Source: Sanderia malayensis | Lineage: Eukaryota; Cnidaria; Scyphozoa; Semaeostomeae; Pelagiidae | DNA length: 64,000 nt | Direction: 5' to 3' | Assembly: GCA_013076295.1 (NCBI GenBank) | Contig: RQOL01000882.1 | Span: 1,488,001 to 1,552,000 of the forward strand | Shown: in pieces, positions 22,768-35,427 of the stretch | Numbering within the stretch: position 1 is the stretch's first letter | Layout of the letters: the number at the start of each line of letters is the position of its first letter | The notes under the pieces: model-generated | The model's input: only the letters and a program-made list of their open reading frames with translations | What the model was told of the DNA's origin: nothing | The model's database searches: none | Translations under genes and position numbers: made by a program

Positions 22768-24170
22768 GTCTCACTTTTAGGACTGGGTCGAGTCCGACTA
22801 TGACATCATAGTCGGACACCGTTCATTTTCTCATACTGAAGCAACAAGTTTGACATCGATTTTCTCGCACACGATGAGCTTGATATTTGACTTTTTAACT
22901 TTGATGATGAGAAACAGGTCGGCGCATAATAGGATTGGAATTTGAAAGCTTTTTGACGAGTTTGCAGCTGTGGGTAGGAATTACAAAATTCCCATGTAGT
23001 GGCTGCTCAGTGTGCTCAATGGCAGTGGGCGTAGGCCTACATTCAGTATAGTATATAGTGTTTGCGCTTTGTCGTGTCTCGTTGTGTATTCGCGGGTATT
23101 TGTGCAAATTTGGTGATCAGAATTGAATAGAAAAATCCATAAATTAATAATTATTATTCTGATAGTAGTTCATGACAGTAGGGATTGCAGTGCCGAGGAA
23201 TGCGAAGATGGCGGGGGGTTAGGATTGATTGTATCGTAGAGTAAAGCAGGCCGATGATAGTGATACCGATGAAGGAGAATCTGATGCATTTGATCCTATT
23301 TGTTTGAGAACTCTTTCGCTAAAAGCTATGAAAGAGATTTGAGCGAGGAAAGAAATGTTGAAAGATAACTGCAATTTACTGGATCTGAACTATTATCTTT
23401 CTGTTGTGTATCTGATGAAGTAACACTGTATCAAAATTCTTACGTAATATGATTTAGGCCATATCCATCCGTGTCAGTCTAAACCATTGTGGTTGAAGAA
23501 GCTTGAAATGATTCGATTTTCGTTAGATACAGCAAGTGTAGAAAATGTGCAACACAATTCTTTATTACTACACATGAATTTTGTTATAGCACCGAAATTG
23601 ATGGTGGCATGTTGGCATTTTGTAACTGCGAAGTTTAGAATTTCTTCCGTCGTTGTGAATTGATGAAATCTATCCAGTTCCTTCTCGTTACAGCTTCAGG
23701 GCGATCGGAAGCTGAAATCTGAATCCTGTGAAGCTCTGCAAATCTTGATTTATCGGGTGCATTTCCACGGGCTACCAAAACACGTCGATATGGCATATTT
23801 TCCCAGTTTCACATATAAATCTAACAATTTTCAGGTCTTGTCAAATATCTGTAATCATGTTTTTGATCCTATTGAAATCCGTACTGTTTTAACATTGCAC
23901 GGTCTACGCCCGCCGCCACTGAGCACAATAAGCAGCCACTATATGGGAATTTTTAATTCCTCCCCACAGCTGCAAACTCGTCACAAGCCTTTCAAATTTT
24001 AATGCCATAATGCACCGACCTGTTTCTCGTCATCAAACTTAAAAAATCAACTATAAAGCTCACCTTGTGCGAGAAAATCGATGTCAAATTCTTTGCTCCA
24101 ATACGGGAAAGTGAACGGGGCACCTCTATGATGTCATAGTCGGACTCAACCCAGTCCTAAAATGAGACAA
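22768..24170. mobile_element. Palindromic MITE with about 270-bp arms
   Basis: The left arm starts at GTGTCTCACTTTTAGGACTGG, contains GAGTCCGACTATGACATCA, and runs to about 23045. The right arm (about 23895-24170) is its inverted, diverged copy. The centre has no recognisable gene. The terminal motif (GGACTGGG .. TGACATCATAG) recurs in the arms at 24453 and 32080, so these belong to one family. Confidence 0.7.
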
Positions 24171-24634
24171 GGAAAATGGTAAAAATGACGAAACATCAAC
24201 ACTTCCACACGTTGTAACTCGTGAACTACGCGTCTGATTTAAAAATAATGTTCAGATCTGAAGTCCACGTACCGAGTTTTATTTTATTTTCATCGAGTTT
24301 TGTTGGACCTTTTAATAATTCTCTATATCGAGAAAACTTGTAACGCTGATTTCAAATCTGAAAATATATTTGAAGTCTGACACGTAGCTCACGATTTATA
24401 ACGTGTGATAGTGTCGATATTTTGTCACTTTCGCCATCTTGCTTGACACGCTTTGAGGACTGGGATCTACCTTCCATGACTCCATATTAGGGACCCCGTT
24501 TTTTCCCCGTTGAAGTAACACGTTTGACACTAATTTTTTTCTGGAAAGGAATATTTTTATTTGTTTTTTACTCAGATAGTTATAACTTGGGCGTCGGTTA
24601 CCCAGAATAGGATTTTACAGGAACCGATCGGTCA

Positions 24635-27600
24635 TCATCATCATCTCTGTGGCTGTATCGGCCGAGGTTGCACCCATTTGAATACCACATCTTTCCAGCG
24701 TTCTCGGTCCTTCGACAGCTCCTTCAACTCCCCCAAAATCTTTCCACTCCAGTCCTTCAAGTTCTCCTGCCAGTTCCCTTGTTGTCTTCCCCTGCCTCTT
24801 CTCCCTTCTATGTCTCCTTCGATGACTGCTCTTAGTAATCCTCCTCTTCTCACCTCGTGTCCGTAGAATTTCAACTTTCTTTTCTTCACCATCTCTGCAA
24901 ATCCCTCCAACTCCTGTCCACAGATCTCTGTTACTCTCGCCATTACTCACTTGTTGGTTTTCTTGTCTTTCCATGAGATGCCTAGCAGTCTCCTGTACGT
25001 TTTCATCTCAAACGCTCTCAGCCTTTTCTCATCCCCTTTGCCCACTGTCCAACTTTTGCATGCATACAGTAGTGTTGCAACCACAGCTGCTCTCATCAAC
25101 ACGAGTTGTCCTCCAGATGTTGTCCATTTTCGCCAACGCACTTGTTGCCCTTCCAATCCGCACTTTTACTTCCATTTCGGACTTCCCATTCTCATAGATG
25201 CACGCGCCAAGGTAGGTAAAGCTCTTCACTTGACCCAGCTACACTCCGTTCACTGTCACACTCACAATCTGGTTCTCTGTCATCTCGTTCTTGCCCGTTA
25301 CTATTACTTTGCTCTTTTCGTGCTGATCTCCATACCGTACCTCTTCGATGTTGTTTCCAATCTCCTTGTGACCTCTTTCAAACTCTCTTCATCTTCTTCC
25401 AGCATATCGATGTTATCCACAAACCTCAGGTCAGTAACTGTTCTCCCACCACATCTAACTCCTCCGTTGTGTCTATCCAAGGTTTCTTCCATAATTCGCT
25501 CAAGAAACAGGTTGAAAAGTGTTGGCGACAGCAGGCAACCTTGTCGAACACCCACAGTAGTCTTGAACCAATCACTTAGTTGGTCATCAATTCGCACTTT
25601 CGACTTGGCATCATCATACAGACTCTTAATCAATGCTGTTATTCCTTCGCCGATTTTGTACTTTCCCATTGTGTTCCACAATGCATCGTGCCAAACACGA
25701 TCAAATGCTTTCCGGAAGTTGATGAAGTTATGGAATATCAGACTTCCGGTGTCCCTTGCTTTTTCGTTCAGAATCCTCAGTGTTGTTATCTGCTGCACTG
25801 TCCTTCTTCCGGCTCTGAATTCAGCTTGACTTTCCTTGAGCACTTCGTCAATCCTTGGTGTTATCCTCTTCTGTATGATCTTTAGCATGACCTTTGATGC
25901 GTGACTTTTAAGGCTGATGGTTCGATAATCTGAGCACTTTCTACTGTTGGTTTTCTTTGGTATGGTAATGAATACGCTCTCGGTCCACTGGCTTGTCTCA
26001 TTACATATCTTGTGCAGTATTTTCGTTGTTGCTTCACCTCCCGCTTGGATCAGTTCTGCGTACGTGTTGTCAGCACCTGGTGATTTATTCCGCTTCAGTT
26101 CTTTGATAGCGGACATTAGGACTTCTTCCTCCTCTCGTATGTCATCTGTTTGATGGATTTCATCAAGCACCTTTTCGTCTTTCTGAATTTTATAGTTGTA
26201 GAGTTCCTCGCAGTATTTGTGCCATCTTTCCATGGTGTTTTCGGTTTTTGTTAGCAGTGTGCCGTTCTTGCATTCAAGCACACTTGCTTGTTTGCACTTT
26301 CTGTCATCTCCTTGCTCTCCACTCAGCCTCTTCACCACCTCGTATGCCTTTCTAGTGTTGTTCCGGCTCAGATTATTCTCGATCTCCCTGGACTGTTCTT
26401 CTATCCACTTATCCTTGGCCTCGTTCAATGCCTTCCTGCATTCCCTTTTTGCTTCTCTGTACTCCTCCCATTTAGCAGCTCCAACTTTTTCTTCTTCTTT
26501 TTCTCTCTTCGTCGATCGTAGTACTCCCAAACCTCAGGTGTGATCCATTGTCTCTTGATCTTTCTTGCTTTACCTAGTTTCTCCTCCGCTGTTTTCTCCG
26601 TTATGTTCTCCATTCGTCACAGAGCATCTGTGAATCTTGATCTAGAAGCAGTAGTGGGGCAAATTTCCCAGCCAGCTCTTCCTGAAAAGCTTCCGCTACA
26701 GTCGTGTCTTTCAGTTTTTCCAGATCGAACCGTGTTCCAGATGTCTTCCCTTTCTTGTTTGCCCTCAATTTCACCTTCATTGTCATCATTACCAGATCAT
26801 GATCACTTCCAATGTCTGGTTTGTTGAATGTTCTTGTTCTTACTCTGTTCACTCCTGTCGCATGCCTCCTCCGAACAAAGATGTAATCAATCTGGTTGTG
26901 TTTTTTCCCATCTGGTGAGTGCCATGTTGTTCTTCTTGACTTCTTATGATCAGCCCGCATTGTTACCGCAATCAGTTGGTGTCTTTTTGCAAATTCTAGC
27001 AGCTTGAATCCCCTATTGTTCGTGTCACCGACACCATATTTCCCCACTGTACCTTTCCATCCAGCGTATGCATCTCCTCCGATCTTTGCGTTGAAGTCGC
27101 CTTGTACTACTAGTATGTCTTTCCTTGGGGTCGACCTCACAAGTTTCTCTGATTCTTCGTAGAATTTTTCAATTTCATCATCACTGCAGTCACTTGTCGG
27201 TGCATAAATTTGCACAATTGTCATGTTAAATGGTTTTCCAGCAACTCTGATCGCCATGATAGGGTCGTTCACTGGAATACATTCCATGATTGTGTTTTTT
27301 GTGTCTTAGTTGACAAGAAAGCCAACCCCGCGGATACTTTTGTCGTTGCCACAAAACCAGAACTTGTGTCCATCTGACGTTATTCCTTCTCCTATTCCCC
27401 TCCAGCGCATCTCTGCAATTCCCAAGACGTTCCAGTTTAACGTGTTCATCTCCTCGACGAGCACTTCCATTTTTCCAGTCTGTCGTAGTGTTCTCACATT
27501 CCAGATTCCAATCACAATATTCTCGTGCACCAATCTTCTCCTCTCTCTTTCTTTCCCCTCCCCAGTAGCCCACTTTTCACTGCCTTCCCTGAGGGGCTCA

Positions 27601-27926
27601 AAAGACAGCATGGTCGTTGTTTTACCGGGCCCCAACCGATCCATGATGGATTTTGGTTTTCGTGTTCTCATAGGTGTTTCAATAGGCAGTGTGAATTACC
27701 TGGCGGTGCCTATCTCCTCTCCAGGTATGGATGGCCGTTGGCTCGCTGGGAGCGCATCCGCCCTTTGACGGGTGTTGTTTTTGTCCTGCTGGGTGTCGAC
27801 ACACCCTCCTCACCCAGGTTTCCCAGGGTGGGGGAGCCGGTTTAGTCGCCGACGACCCGACCATGAAACAGGTAGTACTGGTTTACATGTTACCAGTAGC
27901 AGGTCCAGGACCTGACCTGACAACTC
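24635..27926 (-). pseudogene. RTE-type non-LTR retrotransposon, nearly full length but inactive
   Basis: Read on the minus strand, the frames encode an apurinic endonuclease (IGIWNVRTL, GIAEMRW, VVQGDFNAKIG, NQIDYIFV, SDHDLV). A reverse transcriptase follows (NKSPGADNTYAELIQ, FINFRKAFDRVWH, GVRQGCLLSPTLFNLFLE) and then a C-terminal domain (RRLLGISWKDKK, RKLKFYGHEVRRGG). The catalytic box that is normally FADD reads FVDN (about 25420), and several stops and frameshifts occur, so this copy is dead. The 3' end carries a short ATG/ATC trinucleotide repeat, typical of RTE. The 8-bp duplication ATCGGTCA at 24627-24634 and 27927-27934 fixes both ends. Its 3.3-kb size fits RTE. Confidence 0.88.
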
Positions 27927-27934
27927 ATCGGTCA

Positions 27935-29129
27935 GATACTGTAAAATTGAAATGCAGAAATTCCATGTAGTAGCTGTTCAATCTATGGGCACGGCATGGG
28001 CACATGCCGCGGCCTGTTAATAAAGTATTCAACCCGAATTTCGGGTTGAGGATAAAAGTAAAAGTGAGTTTGTTTGTATGGAATTTACTTTAATTGAAAG
28101 AACGATAGTAAAACTAAAGCAAATTATTACAAACTGCTGCAAAGTCTTAAAAGACCAATACCGATAGGACAGAAATTGTTCCCATAAACACAGGAGTATG
28201 TGATTGTGAGTGCCGACCAACTTTACAGGCATACAAGGCCTAAACTAGCTGTTAAAATTGTTAAAATGAGTGCCGCTGTGATTTAACGAGGACTAAAGAA
28301 TCTAGCATTTGATTAAAACGATATGTTTTGAAATGAGTGCTTCAAAAAAATATGGAGAGGGGGCGTGCTTGGAAGTTTACGTTTCATAGCTGGATTTTGG
28401 AATTTCGCCAATAATAGATTTCAGCAAATTATTCTTTATCAAGAGAAGGTGTACGCTCAGTTTGAAGATCAAAGATAAAATTCAAATCTTTGTTGATGTA
28501 ACTTCACAATGAACACAAAACAATACCAAAAACAGAGGAATAAATGTAGAAAACCCCAGATTAAAAAGAAAAAATAAGTTAAATGCACATCAACAATTTA
28601 AAATCTGAAGTCAGGATTTTCTGGACCGGGATTACTTTCAAAAAACAATAAAACATAATGATGGTGCAAATGATGATAGAATAGTTTTTAAGGCCTACTA
28701 TACATCTGCACAGCTTTTCTCTTCTGCTTGCAGGCATTCATTTTTATAAACTTATCCCCACGACAAGAAATCAACTTCTGTGTTCTTATTGAAATGAAGA
28801 TGGCCTTTTTGGGCCCTCTCGATTCTGGCCACGAATAAATGTATCTAATAACCAGCAAATAAGCCAACCAAATATCGTTTTCTCAATGTTTCTAAAACGT
28901 CTCACTGCACTGCAGTAAAGATTACCGCCATTGATGAATTGATGATAAAACCAGCATGCGGCTAAACGGAGGAGAATTCAAGGCCACGCGCAGGCTAGAA
29001 CCGACAAACACGCAAACATCTTACATCCAAAAATCACAAGATTTTTTCTCCAGCATCAGCAACTATTACGTCTAGGCAGCAGCAACTATTACGTTTCATT
29101 TCAATTTATATTTTAGATATAACCCAGCT
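27935..29129. other. Unassigned repetitive-looking sequence
   Basis: The first 50 bases (AAATTCCATGTAGTAGCTG) resemble arm sequence of the palindrome at 22768-24170. The rest is AT-rich with no recognised gene or RNA. CAACCCGAAATTCGGGTTG-like bases at 28030-28050 form a small hairpin. Confidence 0.4.
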
Positions 29130-31598
29130 TACCGTAAATCCTCGAATAAGCCCCCGGGGGCTTATTTGCAAAAGCGAAATTTTAGCAGGATAATGAGCCA
29201 CTTTCACATTCGTTTTTGAAAACGAGACGTCAATTCTAAAACGAGGCTAACGCTGTAGTGCTAGTGTAGTGCCGCAGTGGTACTTCCCACCACCCGCCGT
29301 ATGTTTCTTCAATTATTTAAGTAAAAATTGATCAATTTAAAAAATTTTTGGCCGAAGACGTGGAAGATTATTACTAAACCATTATTGACCAGTTAAAGAT
29401 AATTTCGGAAGCACACAACGGGAATACGCCGCGCTCAAAGACTGAAAGTTTGCGGGCCTGGCCTAGGCCATGTATTCTCCGCGTAAACTATCAAGCGAAT
29501 GGGGACATGTTTGTTGCGTAATCGGGTAACTATTAAAGCGCATATATACAAATGGGAATGTTTAAATTATAACAATGTAACTTAAATTTTGCACCCCTGC
29601 CTTTTTTGCCCCGTTATGCAAATGCGGGCTGCTGTAGAGGTAGGATGACCATATGCATATACCCTTTTCATTTCACAAAATTAACGCGTATATCGGCATA
29701 GTAAGTCAAAAGGGTAGTACACCGCACACGATAAGCTGAAATCTGTCCAAACTTTTCATAAAGGATTTGCAGTGGCTATAGATGACATATTTACTTATGT
29801 TAATGTTTGAATACAGGCTACATTATGTAAATTATGGAATTTCTTAATAATCTATACAACAGTTGCTGTACTGCAATCATTCTGCTGGTGTTCTTTTTGC
29901 ATGATAATATTTTAAGAGTAAAGGCAATGATTGCCAGCAAAAAGTATTTTTCAGTGAAAAATAATCAGACTTGTATGCTTCTTTGCACCAGTTTTCAATT
30001 GCATCTTTCAAAGTCATTAAGGAAGATAATAATTGGGAATTGATAATGAAATTGTTCCTCAAAGAACATTGATGATGCTTACTGTTATTTGCATATATTA
30101 TGACAAAATTGTTTCATGATTTTATCATCAAACTCAGGACAATAATTAACATATTTAAAATCTTGTCAGGCAAAGAGAACACCACCAACATGATAATAAA
30201 GTTGTTGACCTTGCTCCAACGTGGCCCACCATCTAATAGTTATGTTGCTATTGAGGCATGAATAAACCAATTTCAAGTTAAAGATTATAGCATAGAGGAA
30301 AACTAAGAGAATTGCTTTGAGAGTAATTTTGTGATGCTATTAATTCTTGACACCTATTTACTAGAGCCTGCTATTCTCAAATTAATTTCTCAAATTTACA
30401 TAACGTAGCCTGTATTCAAACATTAAAATATGTGAATATGTCATCTATAGCCACTGAAAATCCTTTATGAAAAGTTCGGACAGATTTCAGCTTATCGTAT
30501 GCAGTGTACCCTTTTGACTTACTACACTTTAAAAGAATATTTAAGTTTTTGCTGAGCCTCAATATTCTTAATTTAATAATTCATTTATTAATTCTTAGCA
30601 TGGCAGAAAATAAAATCTGTGCTACAGAAAATTATTTCCTGTAGGACAGATTTTTTCCCCACTTTCATTGAAATTTGGATGAGTATATTTAAAACCATTT
30701 CCTGTAAAAAGCACATCAATTCAAAAATAAAAAACACCTCCTAAAAATAATAGTTTCACAAGATTGTGAGCCTGACAATATTCTTAAAATTTTCTTACAT
30801 TTCACGAATTTCGAGCCTCATTACACTTATAAAGTCTATTCTTATAAAAGAAACCGTGGATGCCGATACGCGTTAATTTTGTGAAATGAAAAGGGTATAT
30901 GCATATGGTCATCCCACTTCTACAGCAGCCTACATTTGTATAACGGGGCAAAAAAGGCAGGGGTGCAAAATTTAAGTTACATTATTATAATTTAAACATT
31001 CCTATTTGTATATATACAAATAGGAATGTTAAACATTCCTTTAATAGTTACCCGATTTCGCAACAAGCATGTCCCCATTCGCTTGATAGTTGACGCGAGA
31101 ATACATGGCCTAGGCCCGCAAAATTCAGTCTTTCTGAGCGCGGCGTATTCCCGTTGTATGCTTCCGAAATTATCTTTAACTGGTCAATAATGGTTTAGTA
31201 ATAATCTTCCACATCTTCGGCCAATATTTTTTTAAATTGATCAAATTTTACTTAAATAATTGAAGAAACATACGGCGGATAGTGGGAAGTACCACTGCGG
31301 CACTACACTAGCACTACACTAGCACTACAGAGTTAGCCTCGTTTTAGAATTGACGTCTCGTTTTCAAAAACGAATGTGAAAGTGGCTTATTGTTCAAATT
31401 AAGCAAAATAAGAGCTATACGATGCAGTCAATCAATAAAGTTATTGGTTCAAACTTGCTGTTATTTGCACTACATTCACTAAACAATTTCAATGTCTGGA
31501 GACTTGGCCTCAATATTCTTGCAAATGATTATCAGGATGGGGGCTTATTCTAGGGGAGGGCTTATTCGAAGGTGGGGCTTATTCTAGGATTTACGATA
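29130..31598. mobile_element. TA-type element with nested foldback
   Basis: The outer ends are TA-CCGTAAATCCTCGAATAA and TTATTCTAGGATTTACGA-TA, inverted repeats rich in AATAAGCCCCC. Inside, from about 29203 to 31385, lie long inverted arms beginning CACTTTCACATTCGTTTTTG. The left arm is about 630 bp and the right arm about 980 bp, around a centre of some 550 bp (29840-30410). The inner termini match those of the 193-bp MITE at 35428. No transposase is seen; the centre has only a short frame without recognisable content. Confidence 0.72.
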
Positions 31599-32557
31599 TT
31601 GCTCGGTGTCGTTAAATTGCTTCGAAAGATTTCTTTTGTGTGGGCCTTTCTTTGAAACTTTTTATTGAAAAAGTCTTTCATCACGCCAAAGAATAAGATC
31701 AAATCGATCAACAACAGCCCTTCGGCTCGCGGAGTTTATTTCATCACCAAAGTCATCACAGGCAGCACGCACAATTGCATCCTCTCCTTGTGATCTTTGT
31801 ATTTATCAGGTTTTATAAGTATCACTATGTCTTATAACCACTGTCCAATAAAGAAATTTTAGCAATTTTGGCAACTATCTATTCTTCTGCAACTGACCGA
31901 TCAAATTGTTTGAAAATCCCATTCTGGGTAACTGACGCCCAACTATTAGAGTAAAAAAACGAATAAAATAGTCGTTTTCTGGGAGAAAGTCGGTGTCAAA
32001 CTTGTTGCTTCAGTATGGGGAAAAACGGGGTCCCTACTACTACTACGATGTCATAGTGGGCTAGACCCAGTCCTCGAAGTGTGTCACGGAAGTGTGAGAA
32101 AAAATGCCTTGTAACTCGAAAATTACCCATAAGATCAAAATCATAAAAACATAAAAGCAGATAATTTTATTTGTTATTTGCTCAAGTTCACAGTTGCCGA
32201 AAAGATTTGTTAAGAACAGATATTGTAGCTACTACACTGCGGTTCTCAAAGTAGACAGAATTTTGAATAAGCTGTATAGCAACTTACATTTTCGCAAGAA
32301 TACTGTTGCTATATTTTTCAATTTGAAGAATTTAATTAGCCAGCTTTCAGGAAAAAACCTTCAGTTTTAGCAAATATTACAACACTATATAATTCTTCGC
32401 AATATCAAACGGTGTTCAATCTCTTTTCATTTTTCAGATTACATGACAAACATATTCACTAACTCGGAAAATTTTTAATTTCCATTGATATTTCGAGATG
32501 TCAACTTTAGTTATAGATTGTCCTTCTACTTTTGTACCCAATTCGGTTATTTTTTAG
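31599..32557. other. Putative intron upstream of the Death exon
   Basis: Apart from the inverted arm at 31895-32080, this is AT-rich with no recognised feature. TTCAG at 32430-32434 and TTTTTTAG at 32550-32557 are possible acceptors; only the second leads into protein-like sequence. I found no initiator exon here. Confidence 0.4.
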
Positions 32558-32857
32558 GGAAAAGAGTTTCTGATTTCAATTTGATTGTCCGTGAAGAGAT
32601 AGAGGAGAAGTTAAGTGATGAAACTGGAGTTATGAATTGGAAAGGAATAGCTGTCCAATTTCTTGACAACAATTCAGTGAAACATTTAAACACAAACGAT
32701 TCTAGAAAGACTGGCTATTACACAGGAGCAAGGGCTTTGATGATCGTTCTTGGCGAAACATCAGTGGAGGACTTCACTCAAAGCCTCAAGTTGATCGGAA
32801 GAGAGGATGTTTTGCATTATTTAAAGCAAAAAATGAAGAATGGGAGATGTTGGAAAG
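32558..32857 (+). CDS. Death-domain exon (phase 1-1)
   Basis: The exon lies between GTTATTTTTTAG and a GTAATT donor and has 300 nt, so both borders are phase 1. The product has the six-helix Death-fold pattern: GVMNWKGIAVQFLD (helix 1-2 region), LMIVLGETSVEDFTQSL, and the signature end LIGREDVLHYLKQKM (helices 5-6). Death domains recruit partners by homotypic contacts in immune and apoptotic signalling. Its place directly upstream of TIR and NACHT exons in the same strand and phase suggests the N-terminal signalling module of an NLR-type receptor. No ATG exon is visible upstream. Confidence 0.78.
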
Positions 32858-33299
32858 GTAATTTTTATTTGATTAACATTTATAAGCACAATTGCCATAA
32901 ATTGCTCATTTTCATTTGTTATCATCAGTGCATAGTGTATAGTTTTTGGGAGGTGTGAAACAAACTGAAGGTTTTTTTATAGCTATATGTGTACTTGGTC
33001 TTTGTATCGAATTCAACAGAAAGTGTGTAGTAATAATAGGTCATTATTTATATACACTATCTGCATAAATTTTTCATTCAAAATAACTTTTAATATGTAT
33101 CAAAAGTTGGGCATATGTCTCCAATTTTTAGAGATCCTTAACTTTCACTGCTGTCTTTTGTGTTCCGAAAGACTCGCAGAATGTCCCGATTGTTGCAACT
33201 ATCTGGATTTAATAAAAATATAACACAAGCCACTCAAATGTTATGACTTTGGGGATTATTTTTCTCTTTTGTTAATTACGATTTTTTTCGATTTCTAAG
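32858..33299. other. Intron, nothing recognised
   Basis: AT-rich sequence between the Death donor and the first TIR acceptor (CGATTTCTAAG). Confidence 0.5.
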
Positions 33300-33806
33300 A
33301 CATGAGAAGTTCAACACGAAGTCACCAAAGTGGTGTCCTGCTTTCATACCACAGGGATAGTGAAGAACAGGTCGATCGTATTAAGGAGGAGATTGAAAGT
33401 CCTTCCTACAGTGTATCCATGGACAAAAGCCCTACAGCTGTAGAAATGGCAGCGCTTTTTGTTGTATGCATGACCCAACAATACGAAGAGTCCGAAGAGT
33501 GCCTCCAGGAGTTGTATTACGCTTGTGTAAAATTTTGTTCTTCAAGCATTTATCGTATTTCAAGATTACATTAGATATGGATTTTTTCAGTTTAATATTC
33601 CGGTACAAACTTCATTCAAAGTGTTCTTGTTCTTGCCTTTTAGGAAAACGAAAAAAAGATCGCCCTTGTTGTACTTCAAGAGAATTATGTTGCAGGGGGA
33701 ATATTGGGTTTTATAGTGAAAGGGAAGTCTTCTATAAGTCTTTCAGACGATAAAGCATTTGATTCAAGTATTAAGGAGATTAAAGAAGATATTCATAAAG
33801 AAGTCG
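33300..33806 (+). CDS. TIR-like domain 1, two exons, shortened (possibly degenerate)
   Basis: Exon a (33300-33526) begins in phase 1 and ends in phase 0 at TGT|GTAAAA. Exon b (33644-33806) runs from phase 0 to phase 1, ending at GTAAGA. The product starts QSGVLLSYHRDSEEQVDRI, has LFVVCMTQQYEESEECLQEL, and in exon b KKIALVVLQENYVAGGILGF. It aligns with TIR 2 downstream, and exon b has the same 163-nt length. Exon a is 57 nt shorter in frame; about 10 of those codons fall in the region between SMDKS and TAVEMAALFVV, where TIR 2 has the segment after the BB loop. Both frames are open, so it may be a variant domain or an early-stage pseudo-exon pair. Confidence 0.65.
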
Positions 33807-34388
33807 GTAAGATTTATTGTCTGCAGGTGTTGCAATGCCTGCAAACACCCTTTCATCTTCGACAGGGCATATAATGTGGCAAGCTAACAAACATGCTATT
33901 GTTTGTTTTTATGGCTGGAATAGATAGATCAGACCATGAACTTTCAGAATTCACCACATACTTTTCCGAAATTTTTGTCCTCACGTGATGGATGACGTCA
34001 TGTTGGGACAAATCAATTAAAGTGTGATCACTTTTAGCAGGAATGAGATTTGGAAATGAAAATTGCATCTTTCAAAACAGCTGAGAGAGACCTATCGCAT
34101 GATATATAATTATTTTTCATTTTTCATTTTTCGCTCTTCTTTGTGAATAGTGAGTGTGCTTCATTTCCTCATAAATGCAAATTATTTCATTAAGACGACC
34201 TCCATTCACTCCAGTTTCAATAACGAGCACTATACTGAGTGTTTCAAAAATATTCGCCCGCTTCGTGGCAATTGGGTCAGGAATTTGGTTGGGTATGCTT
34301 AACATAGACCATGGATATATTAGAATTTACGTAGACCATTTCATACTTTTCTCCGTGTACAATGTTGCCTCATTTGATTCATTTCTAG
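33807..34388. other. Intron, nothing recognised
   Basis: AT-rich. The open frame that runs into TIR 2 from 34175 has no domain-like content before the acceptor at 34388 and is treated as intron. Confidence 0.45.
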
Positions 34389-34953
34389 TGGGTATGACTG
34401 CATACGACGAAACCATAAGCGTGAGAGATTTGCAAAGTCAGGAAGGACATGTTATGCTTTCTTATCACTGGGGCAGCCAGGCACAGGTCCACCGCATTAA
34501 AAGAGAACTTGAGAAGGCTGGATACAAGACATGGATGGATGTTGCTAAAATGGATGGAGGTTTGAATAAAAGAATGGCCGAAGCTGTAGAAGGGGCGACA
34601 GTTGTTGTCGTATTTATGACGCAGAAATACGAAAAATCTCACAGTTGCATGAAAGAGTTGGACCATGCTTATGTAAATACTTTTCTTTCACACATCAAGT
34701 GCACACTGGACAAACAATGAAGTGACCTTGATAAGGTTTTCATGCTGTTTTTTAAACTTCAGTCAAATGTACCTCGTTTTATAATTATAGGACAAACGAA
34801 AGCGGATCGTCCCTGTTAAACTTGAAAAGAACTATAACCCAAGTGGAGCATTGGGTCTCATTGCGGCAGGAAGAATATATGAAGACTTTTCAGACAAATC
34901 GCAATTCTATTTAAACTTTGCGAGATTGAAGCGTGTGATTGATGCAGCACTTG
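34389..34953 (+). CDS. TIR domain 2, two exons
   Basis: Exon a (34389-34672) follows ATTTCTAG in phase 1 and ends in phase 0 at TAT|GTAAAT. Exon b (34791-34953) follows ATAATTATAG and ends in phase 1 at GTAAGA. The fold is clear: strand A HVMLSYHWGSQAQVHRIK, BB region GYKTWMDVAKMDGG, strand C TVVVVFMTQKYEKSHSCMKE, strand D/E KRIVPVKLEKNYNPSGALG, and the end IYEDFSDKSQF. By my alignment, the position of the catalytic Glu of NAD-cleaving TIRs (SARM1 and plant types) is Asn here (GGLN), so a scaffolding role may be more likely than NADase activity. The whole module is phase 1-1, like its neighbours. Confidence 0.8.
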
Positions 34954-35232
34954 GTAAGAATACTTTCTGTAAACCTTTTTGAATGGGGTTTACTAAAACC
35001 GCAAGCCATACTTAATTATCAAGGTTTTGAAATAATTAATCAGGTATTCGTTGTTGTTCCAGAATTGTTACTGTATGGTTACTGCTTTCTTTGGTGATGA
35101 ATATTTTGCAAAAGGGCCCAATACACAACATGTTAAGCTTTTTTAATACTCTAAAGTTGTGCATCAAAATATTCCCAGGCATTGTCTTTACTTTATTGGA
35201 TCTTATCTTGACAAATGTTTTCTTCTTTACAG

Positions 35233-35268
35233 GTATAACTGATGAATCTAAGAACAAAACTCTCGAAG
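35233..35268 (+). CDS. 36-nt linker mini-exon (phase 1-1)
   Basis: The exon lies between TTCTTCTTTACAG and GTGAGT and encodes GITDESKNKTLEG across the borders. It is charged and without a domain. It sits between the TIR module and the second NACHT, the same relative position that the 33-nt exon at 22395 may hold after the first NACHT. Both splice sites are strong. Confidence 0.65.
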
Positions 35269-35427
35269 GTGAGTCTACGAATTGTCCACTGTCTTATTTT
35301 CAACTAAGACATAGTTCTTACGAAACCATTGTTCAATCTTGGAGATTTATATGAGTTGTGATGATGATGATGAATCAAATGAAGAGAATCATAAATAGTT
35401 AAACCTTAAATATATGATAAAAGACCA

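Larger units (their letters stand above)
24453..32080. repeat. Pair of inverted arms bracketing a composite insertion
   Basis: Sequence at 24453-24632 (GGACTGGG, GGGACCCCGTTTTTTCCCC, GGGCGTCGGTTACCCAGAAT) reappears inverted at about 31895-32080. The arms are about 180 bp and moderately diverged. Between them lie a LINE (24635-27926), about 1.2 kb of unassigned sequence and another TA-type foldback (29130-31598). I interpret the arms as the ends of one older element that was later filled by insertions. Confidence 0.6.

Noticed and set aside
24561..27845. Several plus-strand open frames with Ser/Pro/Leu-rich products.
   Set aside because: They are antisense shadows of the RTE endonuclease and RT frames.
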